Below the pieces are notes generated by a model. It saw only the letters and a list, made by a program, of their open reading frames with translations. It was not told the origin of the DNA and did not search any database. DNA of 24,477 nt, taken from NCBI GenBank assembly GCA_945787295.1, contig CALZHQ010000070.1, positions 1 through 24,477 on the forward strand. Direction: 5' to 3'. The stretch comes from an uncultured Desulfuromonadales bacterium (GTDB lineage Bacteria; Desulfobacterota; Desulfuromonadia; Desulfuromonadales; Geopsychrobacteraceae). The translations under genes and the position numbers were made by a program. Below are positions 13,894 through 22,590 of the stretch, one piece after another (position 1 is the first letter of the stretch; each line of letters opens with the position of its first letter).

Positions 13894-14379
13894 TTAGGCA
13901 GATTTTTCTGCGGCCTCGAATGAATTTAACGATGCGATTGCCATTTCGCTCTTCGGAAACTCGGCCAGGGTTTGTTCATAGAATTCCTTGGCAAGGTTCT
14001 CGTTGCCCATTTGCGCATGGCAATAAGCAATATTAATCAGGGCCATTTCCCGGTAACTCATCCGTGAGGATGAGAGCAAAGTGAGATACCTGAATTTGTC
14101 CAGCCATTGCTGCCCGCTGAAAAAGGAGTAGCTCTTTTCGAAGTTAGAAATTGCTTCTGGATAGTTTTGGCGACTCAGAAGCTGCATGCCTTTATTATGG
14201 GCGTGGGGAATAATTCTGCGCAGCACATTTGATGTGATTAGATAAGTAATTGTGCCGGGAATAATGGGATTATTTGACCCGGTTGCGTAGAAAATACCGA
14301 TAAACGCACCCATTGCAAAAAGATGAGGAAAGACAGATAGCCATGCTGCTTGTTTGATAATTTGTTGTTTTGTAGACAT
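13894..14379 (-). CDS. Membrane protein with C-terminal tetratricopeptide-like helices
   Basis: Protein of 161 residues. The N-terminal third has two hydrophobic stretches (WLSVFPHLFAMGAFIGIFYA and IIPGTITYLITSNVLRR). The rest has TPR-like helix pairs: GMQLLSRQNYPEAISNFEKS, then the MALINIAYCHAQMGNENLAK segment continuing EFYEQTLAEFP. This suggests a membrane-attached scaffold; partner unknown. The ATG at 14379 was chosen with a weak AGAGAG site; an ATG at 14394 adds five residues. It faces the chelatase gene across a 222-nt divergent region. Confidence 0.75.
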   Translation of the reverse strand: MSTKQQIIKQAAWLSVFPHLFAMGAFIGIFYATGSNNPIIPGTITYLITSNVLRRIIPHAHNKGMQLLSRQNYPEAISNFEKSYSFFSGQQWLDKFRYLTLLSSSRMSYREMALINIAYCHAQMGNENLAKEFYEQTLAEFPKSEMAIASLNSFEAAEKSA

Positions 14380-14601
14380 GTCTCTCTGCCTCATGGGTGA
14401 CGGCTCAATAACCTTATGTTGAGGTCATCATACTCTCCCTTCAATCGATGAATCAAATCTTTGGCAAAATAGGGGGGATTTTCGAAGCAAGCAAGAACTC
14501 AACAGCGAGCCGATCACTTGATGAAGGGGGGGGGAGCGCCACGACATTAATATGATAACAGTGGTAAACTTGCCAATAGTGAACGTCATAAAGGATTCGA
14601 G

Positions 14602-16597
14602 ATGCAAGCCAACCACTACCCCTTCAGCGCCATTATCGGCCAGGACGCCATGAAGGCCGCCCTGCTGCTCAACGCTGTCGATCCAACTATCGGCGGGGTG
14701 TTGATCCGGGGCCAGAAGGGGACCGGGAAATCGACGGCGGCGCGGGCGTTGGCCGCTTTGTTGCCGGACATCGAGGTGGTCAAGGATTGCCCTTATCATT
14801 GCGACCCGGCCGATCTCAAGAAGATGCATGAGGGCTGCCGCGAACGACTTGAGATCAATGGCCAGCTACCGAGCGAATTCCGGCCGATGCCGGTTGTCGA
14901 ACTGCCGCTGTCGGCTTCCGAAGACCGGGTGGTGGGGACAGTGCAGCTGGAGCACGCGCTGAAAACCGGTCAGCGACGTTACGAACCGGGCCTCTTGGCC
15001 GCGGCCAACCGGGGCATTCTCTACGTTGATGAGGTCAACCTGCTGGAGGATCACTTGGTCGACCTGCTGCTCGACGTGGCCGCCTCCGGCATTAACCGGG
15101 TCGAACGGGAAGGGTTGTGCATCACCCACCCGTCACGTTTTATGCTGGTCGGCACCATGAACCCGGAAGAGGGCGAGCTGCGCCCGCAGTTTCTCGATCG
15201 GTTCGGACTGGTGGTGCATGTCGAAGGGCTCAGCGATCCGCGGCTACGCCGCCAGCTGATCGAAAACCGGCTCGATATTTTGAACAGAATCCTGAAGCTT
15301 TTACTGCTGGCTGGCAGCGGCAGGAGCAGTTCCTTGCCGGGCAGGTGCAGCAGGCCCGCCAGCAGTTGCCAGAGGTGACCATTCCGGATGTCGCCTACGA
15401 TCTGGCAGTGGAGCTGGCGATCGAACTGCAGGTGCATGGGCATCGGGCCGATATCGCCCTGTTGAAGGTTGCCCGGGCGCTGGCCGCGATGTTGGAGAAG
15501 GAAGCCGTCAGCGTTGCCGAAATCCACGAAGCCGCTTACTTCGTGCTGCCGCATCGGCTGCCAGGTGGAGCACTGCTGGGAGTCGAGATGGCCCGCAAAA
15601 CCCTCGATGATGCCCTGGCCAAGATGGTCGATGGGAAATCGAAGCAGGTCAACCTGGATGATCAGGACCCTCTCGACGATCTCGATTTTATGGTGGTTGA
15701 TTACGAGTTTCCCGGCTCCGCTGCCGCAGGAACCATGCTGTTCCAGACGCTTAAAAAAAAACTTCAGAGCGGATCGTCGACCTCGATGAGCAGCTCTGCC
15801 TCACTTCGGTCTCTCTCGACCAGCTGAAGCTCTCCCGCAACGCCTCCGGTCGCCGGCGCAGCAGCGTTGCCCGCTCCCGCTCCGGGCGCCATATCCGCAG
15901 TCTGCCGTTACAGAAGCATCAGCGTGAGACAGCTCTCGACCTGCCGGCCAGTTTACGTGCTAATCTGGTGCGTGGTGGCGGGCCGCTTGATTTTTGTGAT
16001 CTGCGCCGCAAGGTATTTCAACATCGACAAAAGGCGCTGATCGTCTTTGTCATCGATGCTTCGGAATCGATGGGAGAGGGCACCTTGGAGCGGATGAAGG
16101 CGGCCAAGGGGGCCGTCCTAGGCTTGTTGACCGGCGCCTACCAGAACCGCGATCAGGTCGCGTTGGTCGCCTTCCGTGAGCAGCAGGCTACGGTGCTGCT
16201 CCGGCCAACCTCAAGCGTTCTGCTGGCCCAGCAACAGCTACGCAAACTGCCGCTCGGTGGCGCCACGCCCTTTGCCGACGGCCTCTGGCAGGCCTGGCAG
16301 CTGATCCGCATTGAGCGCCAGAAACAACCGAACCTGCAGCCGCTATTGGTGATTGTCTCCGACGGTGAAGCGAATGTACCGCTGGTTTCAGGCGCGGATA
16401 TTTTTCCGGAGCTGCACAGCATTGCCCGACAGATCGCCCAGGACCGGATAAGCGCCATGGTGATCGACAGTCGAGCCGGAGTTGGCAATATTCGCCTGCA
16501 ACAATTGGCGCAGCAGTTGAGTGGGAGCTACCAGCAGATCCGTGATCTGCATGCCGGTAAATTGATCGAAGCGGTGTGGGCTGCCGAAGAGCGTTGA
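14602..16597 (+). CDS. chlD: Fused ChlI-ChlD-type chelatase subunit (AAA+ and VWA), read in three frames
   Basis: AAA+ ATPase plus VWA protein of the Mg/Co-chelatase family; with CobN-type proteins such subunits insert metal into tetrapyrroles. The ATG at 14602 has AAGGA at 7 nt. Frame 1 (14602 to about 15272) encodes the ATPase core: Walker [10 protein letters not shown] (K43) and Walker [10 protein letters not shown] (D143, E144). A -1 shift near 15272 is needed to continue ([14 protein letters not shown]...) in frame 2, which ends at a TGA at 15825-15827. A second -1 shift at the A9 run 15753-15761 leads to frame 3, through an Arg-rich linker to the VWA domain with MIDAS residues [14 protein letters not shown] and VSDGEA. 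The second shift has the features of programmed frameshifting and would give a ChlI-sized product and a full-length ChlD-like product. The first has no slip site and may be a mutation or assembly indel. No cobN is in the window. Confidence 0.85.
15750..15798 (+). promoter_or_regulatory. Candidate programmed -1 ribosomal frameshift site (A9 run with downstream hairpin)
   Basis: Zero-frame codons are CTT AAA AAA AAA CTT; slipping back one base gives ACT TCA GAG CGG and opens the frame to the VWA domain. The A run is 15753-15761. A hairpin follows: CAGAGC (15765-15770) with GCTCTG (15793-15798), and inside it ATCG (15773-15776) with CGAT (15784-15787). An AGGA lies about 21 nt upstream, farther than the usual stimulatory distance. 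The spacer of 3 nt to the stem is short. Transcriptional slippage adding one A would give the same frame. Confidence 0.6.
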
Positions 16598-16751
16598 CTT
16601 TGTTTTTCGATCCTGCTGCGGAAATCAGCCGGCGACTGCATGGCAGGCTGTCGTCCAATTATCTCCTTGCCCGGCAATCTTGCTGTTTGAACCCACCCTG
16701 TTAAGATTTATCATTATCTGTTTTGCGATCCCGCATAGGAGCATCCGGCCA

Positions 16752-18959
16752 GTGTCAGGGAGCCTGCGTCTTACCCTCATCTGTTTTGTCTTCTGCATTC
16801 TCCAGCACGCAAATCTTTGGGCGGCTGAGAAGCATCGGGTTTTGTTTGTCAGCGCTTACCATCCAGCCTTTCCAACGTTCTTTCATCAGGTCGAGGGGAT
16901 TAAGTCGGTCTTTGACGGCCAGTCGATCCTCCTCGATATCGAGTTCATGGATACCAAGCGGTTCCCGGGCCGGGAGACCTTCGACGCTTTTCACCGGAGC
17001 CTGGCTGGCAAACTCTCCCGCATCCGGCCTTATGATGCCATCATTGTCGGTGACGATAACGCCCTGTCCTTCGCTCTTGATTTTCAACAGGAGCTGTTTT
17101 CAGGATTGCCGATCGTTTTTCTGGGGGTGAACAACGTTGAGCTGGCTTTGGAACAGAACCGGAACCCCTCCATAACCGGGGTCGTTGAGGCGGTTTCCAT
17201 GCAGGAGACTCTGGAGTTGATGCTTAAGCTCCACCCGGATACGCAGCGGATTGTTGCGCTGGTTGATAGTTTGCCGAGCGGTCAAGGAGACTTGAAATCC
17301 TACTACCAGTACGCGGATGATTTTTCACAAGTCGAATTTTCCGAACTGTCTCTGGCCGGACTGTCCTTTGCGGAGTTCGCAGAGCAGCTGCAAGCCCTCG
17401 GTGCAAATGACCTTGTCCTGCTCCTTTCGGCCTTTCGGGATAAAGACGGCAAAACACTGCTGTTCCATGACAGCCTGGAACTGATTAAAAACAATCTCTC
17501 GAGGCCGCTTTACCACCTCTGGTTTCACGGCATGGGGCAGGGGGTTCTCGGGGGGAAGCTGATAAGTCACCGGCTGCAGGGAAGAGCAGCAGCTGAGATT
17601 GTTTTAGAAGTGTTGGCCGGGCGTCCGGTCGCAGAAATCGCTGTCAAAAGGGAAAGTCCTAACCGTTACCTGTTTGATTATCGGGAGCTGGAGCGATTCG
17701 GCATAGAGCACTCCGCCTTGCCGAGCGATAGCCAGATATATCACCAACCATATTCGGTTTATCAGGATCATAAGAGTGTCATCTGGGCGGTTGTCGGCGT
17801 CTTTTCAGGGTATAGTCTGCTGCTTTTCGGGATGTGGCGAACGATTCAGCGGCGCAAACAAGCTGAACAGGAGCTGCAAAATGCCCTGACCAAGACCGAG
17901 GAGACCAGAGACAGGATCGAGGCGATTCTAACATCGGTCGCCGATGGCTTGATTTTTACCGATATGGACAACCGCATTATTCTGCTGAGCGCTTCAGCAG
18001 AAGCGATCCTGGAGAGGAAGCTAACGGAGGTTTTTCTCCAGCCGATGGCTGAGGTGGTTACGGATCAATCCCTCAGAGAACAGATTTCCGCCACCCAGGA
18101 AACAGCGAAAAAAGAAACTGTGATGGAGCTTGAACTGCCAGCCAGGGACCAGGAGCCGGCGCGCTTTGTCCAGGCCAAGTCTTCCCAGGTTCGAGGGGCG
18201 GATGGCAGCATGTCGGGGGTCATCACCCTGCTGCACGATATCAGCCGGGAGCGGGAACTCGACCGGATCAAGAGCGAGTTTATTTCCACCGCAGCTCATG
18301 AATTACGCACCCCGTTAACCTCGGTCAGGGGCTATGCACAGTATTTGCTGAGTGAAAAGGGGTTAGCTGCCGAACAGCAAACGGAATACCTTTCCATCAT
18401 CAATGAAAAGACCATGGTACTGGAAAAAATCATCGACGACCTGCTGGACTTAAGCCGCGTCGAGTCGGGCCAAGTTATCCATGTGGAAAAGGGCTGGTAC
18501 GATCTCGGACCGCTATTGGCTGATCTGGTCGGTCAATATCAGAAAGAATACACGTGCCATCGTTTTGAAACGATCCTGCCGGAAAGTCCGCTGGAACTTT
18601 CGGTGGATAAGGGCAAGATTGTCCAAGTGCTGGAGAATCTGCTGACCAATGCAGTAAAGTTTTCGCCGCAGGGGAGTCTGATCCAGGTGCTCTGTGGAAT
18701 GTCTGCCGGGGAGGTGCAGATTTCTGTCAGAGACGAGGGGGTCGGCATGACGGATGAGCAGGTGGAAAGGGTGTTTGACAAGTTTTATCGGGTCGATTCT
18801 TCGCTGGTAGCCAAAGAAGGACTGGGCCTGGGGATGGCGATCTGCAAAAGTATTATCGAGGCGCACGGCGGGAAAATAGGGGTGGAAACCCAGTTGGACA
18901 AGGGGACAACAGTGATATTTAACCTCCCCTTAGAGAAGAAAGTCGAAGAAACTAAATAA
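16752..18959 (+). CDS. Sensor histidine kinase with periplasmic ABC-substrate-binding-like domain and PAS
   Basis: Membrane sensor kinase, 735 residues from the GTG at 16752 (AGGAG at 10 nt), which gives a clean signal sequence ending NLWAAEK. A TTG at 16680 in the same frame is possible but adds a second hydrophobic stretch. The periplasmic part (about 30-335) looks like the ABC substrate-binding fold of the PF04392 type (VLFVSAYHPAFPTF, YDAIIVGDDNALSFAL, LPIVFLGVNN, ITGVVEAVSMQETLELML). A membrane segment at about 342-362 leads to a short coiled coil, a PAS domain (about 390-495), the dimerisation box AAHELRTPLTS with H516, and the ATPase with N box ENLLTNAVKFSP, DEGVGM, VFDKFYRVDSS and GLGLGMAICKS. 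It precedes a receiver gene by 13 nt, so they form a pair. Ligand unknown; signals such as small organic ligands are possible. Confidence 0.9.
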   Translation: MSGSLRLTLICFVFCILQHANLWAAEKHRVLFVSAYHPAFPTFFHQVEGIKSVFDGQSILLDIEFMDTKRFPGRETFDAFHRSLAGKLSRIRPYDAIIVGDDNALSFALDFQQELFSGLPIVFLGVNNVELALEQNRNPSITGVVEAVSMQETLELMLKLHPDTQRIVALVDSLPSGQGDLKSYYQYADDFSQVEFSELSLAGLSFAEFAEQLQALGANDLVLLLSAFRDKDGKTLLFHDSLELIKNNLSRPLYHLWFHGMGQGVLGGKLISHRLQGRAAAEIVLEVLAGRPVAEIAVKRESPNRYLFDYRELERFGIEHSALPSDSQIYHQPYSVYQDHKSVIWAVVGVFSGYSLLLFGMWRTIQRRKQAEQELQNALTKTEETRDRIEAILTSVADGLIFTDMDNRIILLSASAEAILERKLTEVFLQPMAEVVTDQSLREQISATQETAKKETVMELELPARDQEPARFVQAKSSQVRGADGSMSGVITLLHDISRERELDRIKSEFISTAAHELRTPLTSVRGYAQYLLSEKGLAAEQQTEYLSIINEKTMVLEKIIDDLLDLSRVESGQVIHVEKGWYDLGPLLADLVGQYQKEYTCHRFETILPESPLELSVDKGKIVQVLENLLTNAVKFSPQGSLIQVLCGMSAGEVQISVRDEGVGMTDEQVERVFDKFYRVDSSLVAKEGLGLGMAICKSIIEAHGGKIGVETQLDKGTTVIFNLPLEKKVEETK

Positions 18960-18972
18960 CGGGGTGCTACCG

Positions 18973-19338
18973 GTGAAAAAGATCCTGATTGTCGAAGATC
19001 AGACGGATGTCCTTAAGCTGCTGGGAATGGTTCTGGGGGCTGAAGACCGCAAGATGTATTTGGCGGAAGGTGGTGAAAAGGCCCTTGGAATTGCCTTGAA
19101 GGTCCGCCCGGATCTGGTGCTGCTGGATATTATGCTGCCCGGTGGGATTGATGGCTACGAAGTCACCCGCAGGTTAAAAAACGATCCGACCACCGCTCAC
19201 TGTGCCATCCTTATCATGAGTGCCAGGGTACAGGAACAGGATATGAAAGAGGCGAAGGACGCAGGTGCCGACGACTTTATCGGCAAGCCTTATAACTTGG
19301 AAGAGTTGAAAAAGAAAGTCGCTCGCTTACTGGAATAG
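18973..19338 (+). CDS. Single-domain response regulator paired with the sensor kinase
   Basis: Receiver of 121 residues: E8-D9 acidic pair, phosphoacceptor D52 (LVLLDIMLPGG), S83 and K105 (IGKPYN). No output domain. The GTG at 18973 begins KKILIVEDQ as is usual for receivers and has GGGGTG about 6 nt upstream; the GTG at 18964 adds three residues. It follows the kinase stop by 13 nt. With no DNA-binding or enzymatic part, phosphorylation output must go through a partner protein or a phosphorelay. The gene on the opposite strand ends only 7 nt beyond its stop. Confidence 0.9.
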   Translation: MKKILIVEDQTDVLKLLGMVLGAEDRKMYLAEGGEKALGIALKVRPDLVLLDIMLPGGIDGYEVTRRLKNDPTTAHCAILIMSARVQEQDMKEAKDAGADDFIGKPYNLEELKKKVARLLE

Positions 19339-19345
19339 AGCAGAT

Positions 19346-19612
19346 TTAAGCCACACGAGCACGCTGGATCGTAGCATATGGAGAGAGTGTAAAGTCCTCG
19401 CACTCTGGGATCAGCGGTTCGTAGGCTACAATCGATCTTGGTGAAATTGACTGGAACTCTTCTTCCTCCAAGTTCCAGACGTGCATGTAACGCATCGAAT
19501 TGTCAGAGAGAAAAACAACTCTGATTTTTTTTGAACTATAAATGGCGTCACTATTAATAAGATGAACGAGATAGCTTAATCCTTCCCGAAATACCGAAGT
19601 TAAATCATCCAT
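19346..19612 (-). CDS. Hypothetical protein (88 aa)
   Basis: No family recognised. The ATG at 19612 follows AAGAGGAAG with about 6-7 nt spacing, which supports it as a real gene. The product begins MDDLTSVFREGLSYLVHLIN and is a mixed helix/strand protein without signal peptide or membrane segment, acidic in the middle (LEEEEFQSISP). It converges on the response regulator gene. Its base composition is visibly richer in A+T than the flanking signalling genes, which may indicate acquisition from elsewhere. Confidence 0.5.
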   Translation of the reverse strand: MDDLTSVFREGLSYLVHLINSDAIYSSKKIRVVFLSDNSMRYMHVWNLEEEEFQSISPRSIVAYEPLIPECEDFTLSPYATIQRARVA

Positions 19613-19872
19613 TCAAGCTTCCTCTTGAGCATATTTGGATATCTGTTTTGATATTGAGAAATATGGCTTTGCTCTACTCGCTTGTGGCTAGCATGTGCCG
19701 TGAGAACAGAGTCGTTAAGTTTTAAGCACATCGGTCTTCCTGACGACAAAAGAGTTTACTTCTTCGCAGAGGAGATGGAATTCAGAAAAGTGAATATATG
19801 GCTATTTGGATTAATGGTCAATAGGTTTTATGCTTACGGTCCTTGGGACCTCATCAGGACAAGGATGATGAA
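19613..19872. other. A+T-rich gap without a supported gene
   Basis: A 92-codon frame from a TTG at 19682 on the plus strand has no binding site, overlaps the end of the opposite lipoprotein gene and resembles nothing I know. I see no terminal repeats or transposase remnant. Confidence 0.4.
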
Positions 19873-20481
19873 TTATCGTTTCTGCTCCAATGTTTTAAGA
19901 TTGGTCAACTGCAGGGCGGCTGTATGGATCGCCTTTTGTGACGCTTCATGCTGTGGTTGAAACGAGAGGATTTTCTCCCAGGTTCCAATGGCTGTTTTGA
20001 GGTCCCCGGTCCGATAGGCACGCAGCCCATCTTCCATTAACTGGTCTGCGCAGGCATCGATTCTGGCCTTGAGCTGCTCGCTAGAAAGGGGGGCCAGTGC
20101 TACCAGTTCCGCGTCCCGGGGATATCGATCCAAGGCGGCCTTGAAACGGCTGCCGGCCTCGTTATAATCACCTTTTTCCATCAGTTTTTCGGCATGCTGC
20201 AGGACCCCCTGCAGCGCCCGGAGATATTCGCTACTCAAAGTTATTTCAGGGGGTCCATCTTCGACCATCTGGTGGATCATTGTCAGAGCCGCAAGGGGAT
20301 TCTGCTGTTCCAGCAGCAAGTTGATTTCCTCTTTTGGGGTCACTGGGGGGACGATAACGGTCGGCTTGGCCTCAAGGATTCCCGCTGGCCCGGGGACGAC
20401 TTCTGGGCGCTGGGCGCTGCAGGCGGCGAGGAAAATCAATACGAACGTCACGCCGATAGCATAGTTAAGCTGAATTCTCAC
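19873..20481 (-). CDS. TPR-like lipoprotein
   Basis: Predicted lipoprotein of 202 residues: signal MRIQLNYAIGVTFVLIFLAAC with lipobox LAAC and acylated C21; +2 is Ser, favouring the outer membrane. A Pro-rich spacer (about 24-50) leads to helical repeats with TPR-like features (LMEKGDYNEAGSRFKAALDRYP; LRAYRTGDLKTAIGTWEKIL with PQHEASQKAI). The GTG at 20481 has GGAGGT at 6 nt and overlaps the stop of the HD-GYP gene by 4 nt (GTGA), so the two are translationally coupled. A role as periplasmic partner of the HD-GYP sensor or as a cell-envelope scaffold is inference. Confidence 0.85.
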   Translation of the reverse strand: MRIQLNYAIGVTFVLIFLAACSAQRPEVVPGPAGILEAKPTVIVPPVTPKEEINLLLEQQNPLAALTMIHQMVEDGPPEITLSSEYLRALQGVLQHAEKLMEKGDYNEAGSRFKAALDRYPRDAELVALAPLSSEQLKARIDACADQLMEDGLRAYRTGDLKTAIGTWEKILSFQPQHEASQKAIHTAALQLTNLKTLEQKR

Positions 20482-21938
20482 AAAAGACCTCCGTATAACG
20501 ACAGATCTTGTTCATCTTCATAGTTAACAAGAGTTTCCAGGAACAGATCAACCAGATGCGGAGCGAACTGGGTTCCGCTACATCTGCCGATTTCGGCTGC
20601 GGCGACCTCGTGCGTACAGCCCAGGCGATAGGGGCGTGAGGAGGTCATGGCGTCGAAACTGTCGGCGATGGAAACGATCTGGGCAAAGGGGTGAATCTCT
20701 TCAGCCCTCAGGCCATTGGGGTAACCTTGACCATTGTACCATTCATGGTGATGCAGGACTACCGGGACGTACTTGTTCAAAGACTCGGCCAGCCCGAGGA
20801 TCTCGGCACCCTGGACAGGATGTTTTCTGACGATCTCCATCTCCTGCTCATCGAGAGGCGTCTGCTTGTTCAGAATGTGGTCCGGAACGTGAATCTTGCC
20901 GATATCGTGGAGAAAACAGGCCATTTGGAGATCTTTGAGCTGGCTTTCTGCATAATTGAGTTTCCGGCCGATCAATAGTGAAAGTCTGGCAACCCGGGAG
21001 GAATGACCGAAGGTGTAGTTGTCGCGGGCATCTAAGGCCGTCGCCAGGATACGGATAGTTGCAATAAACGATTCTTCAAGCTCTTTCGCCGATCCTTCAA
21101 GACTTTCTTTCTGCTTTTTAATGACCTTGGACATTTCGTTGAAGTTTCGGGTCAGTTCACTCAGTTCGTCCCTGGAGGAGACGGCGACTTTGACCTGATA
21201 GTCGCCTGACTTGATCTGGGAGACCCCGGTTGCCAGACGTTTGATCGGGTTGGTGATGAAGTTGGAAAGAATAAAGGTGCCGACCAGGCCAAATCCCATG
21301 GCCAGAATCGCGATGGCGAGAATTTTGCCATGCGCCGATTTCCTAGATGCCGCCAGCGTTTCGGCATCGATGCCTAAAATGACGGAACCGACCCGCTTAT
21401 TGCTAAAGACAATCGGCACCAGGAATTCATAGCAGGATCGACCTTCGTAACTGATCTGCCTCACCGTATAATTCTCTCCCCTTTCAATCAGGGGCCCGTC
21501 TATTTTGTCGAGTGGGTTACCGGTTGCTTTCAGCCGACTGTGGGCCAGGGCATCATCTTTCTCGTCGAGGATAGCCAGAAAGAGAATGTCGTTCTGGGAG
21601 CTTTCGATCTGGGCAGCAAGGTTGTCAAGGGCCAGATGATCGTTGGCCAGAATGCTGTATCCGGCCGGAGTCGCAGTACTCAGACCAATAGATGTGCCTC
21701 TTTTGATCAGGGATTGCAGTAATACCCTGTCCATGATGTCGACGATCACCAGGGATGAACCGGTGGTGACCAGCGCCAGTAATGTCAGGGTCACCATGGA
21801 GACCTTAAATCTGATTCCCAGACGTAGTGACCGTCGGTGCTGCGGAGCTGTTTCCTGGTCCCCAGGAGTTCCGATGTTCCGTGGGCCAGGAATACTCCTT
21901 AGGGGTTTTTGCGAATTTTTTTCAATTGTTTCGGTCAT
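20478..21938 (-). CDS. Membrane HD-GYP domain protein (c-di-GMP phosphodiesterase type) with HAMP
   Basis: Signalling protein of 486 residues. Order: cytoplasmic tail, membrane segment about 44-67, periplasmic sensor region about 70-205, second membrane segment about 206-226, HAMP about 228-280 (NPIKRLATGVSQIKSGDYQV, DELSELTRNFNEM), then HD-GYP. Catalytic features: H344-D345 in FLHDIGKIHVPD, HHHEWYNG followed by G405-Y406-P407, and IADSFDAMTSSRPYR. The intact motifs predict c-di-GMP hydrolysis. The ATG at 21938 has a poor binding site; the frame extends to a GTG at 21980 whose extra residues (AEQRKYHRAPYKL) look unrelated to the membrane sensor. A perfect palindrome lies upstream at 22102-22115. 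It is followed with a 4-nt overlap by a TPR lipoprotein gene. Confidence 0.9.
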   Translation of the reverse strand: MTETIEKNSQKPLRSIPGPRNIGTPGDQETAPQHRRSLRLGIRFKVSMVTLTLLALVTTGSSLVIVDIMDRVLLQSLIKRGTSIGLSTATPAGYSILANDHLALDNLAAQIESSQNDILFLAILDEKDDALAHSRLKATGNPLDKIDGPLIERGENYTVRQISYEGRSCYEFLVPIVFSNKRVGSVILGIDAETLAASRKSAHGKILAIAILAMGFGLVGTFILSNFITNPIKRLATGVSQIKSGDYQVKVAVSSRDELSELTRNFNEMSKVIKKQKESLEGSAKELEESFIATIRILATALDARDNYTFGHSSRVARLSLLIGRKLNYAESQLKDLQMACFLHDIGKIHVPDHILNKQTPLDEQEMEIVRKHPVQGAEILGLAESLNKYVPVVLHHHEWYNGQGYPNGLRAEEIHPFAQIVSIADSFDAMTSSRPYRLGCTHEVAAAEIGRCSGTQFAPHLVDLFLETLVNYEDEQDLSLYGGLL

Positions 21939-22101
21939 AAGTTTATATGGCGCCCGATGATACTTCCTCTGCTCTGCCACTGGGACGGCACATTAGGGGT
22001 TGGCCGTGCCGGATAACGCTGGTGGGAAGTTTGGATTCTGGCGCAGACGTAACATGCCATATATGGGTAATAAATTCTACAATACCCGGCCTAATGAAGA
22101 T

Positions 22102-22115
22102 ATACAATATTGTAT
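22102..22115. promoter_or_regulatory. Perfect palindrome, operator candidate for the HD-GYP operon
   Basis: ATACAATATTGTAT reads the same on both strands and is flanked by further GATAT...ATATC symmetry. It lies about 165 nt upstream of the HD-GYP start. Binding by a dimeric regulator is inference. Confidence 0.35.
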
Positions 22116-22504
22116 CGATATCACTTCTGGTTAAGGTTAACACGTGCGGATTTCTGCGCTGACTTTTATCCGCTTGCTGTCGAAACGTTATTTAGATCAG
22201 GAAGGATAAGCTCATCGTTGGCAAAGGAGGTTATATTTTCAGCTGCCTGTGACAAACAAATTCTCTGTCTCTGATGAATTGTCCAACGCGCTGTTCAGCC
22301 ACAATATGTGACTCGCCGCTGTTCGGAGAGTTGGTTCAAGAGGTCTTGGCCTCGGGAGCCTTTTGGCTGCAGATATCCTTGCCGACCGAGTCACCTGGAG
22401 GCCATCTCCCTTAGCAGCTTAGTCCAGACGTGATTGGGTTCGCAGCCAATTGTTCATAAATTGACAAAAGATTGAAACCTGTTTTTTGGATTCAATAAAT
22501 TCCT

Positions 22505-22533
22505 AAAAAATCTGACTCCTGTATCGAATCAGA
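22505..22533 (-). terminator. Rho-independent terminator of the YitT gene
   Basis: On the minus strand TCTGATTC (from 22533) pairs with GAGTCAGA (to 22511), 8 bp with one G/U, loop of 7, followed by TTTTTT. It lies 57 nt beyond the YitT stop. Confidence 0.8.
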
Positions 22534-22590
22534 GCCATCCTGGAGCTATTTTTTACTCGAATCAGTCTATTGCTCCGAGACGATTCACAT

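Larger units (their letters stand above)
21939..22590. other. About 650-nt intergenic region between HD-GYP and YitT genes
   Basis: No supported gene. It contains a perfect 14-bp palindrome (22102-22115) on the HD-GYP side and the terminator of the YitT gene (22505-22533). An isolated AAAGGAGG near 22225 is not followed by a usable start. The stretch 22200-22480 could hide a small RNA but I see no family structure. Confidence 0.4.

Noticed and set aside
19682..19960. 92-codon open frame from TTG on the plus strand
   Set aside because: No binding site, rare start codon, and its end is antisense to the TPR lipoprotein gene.
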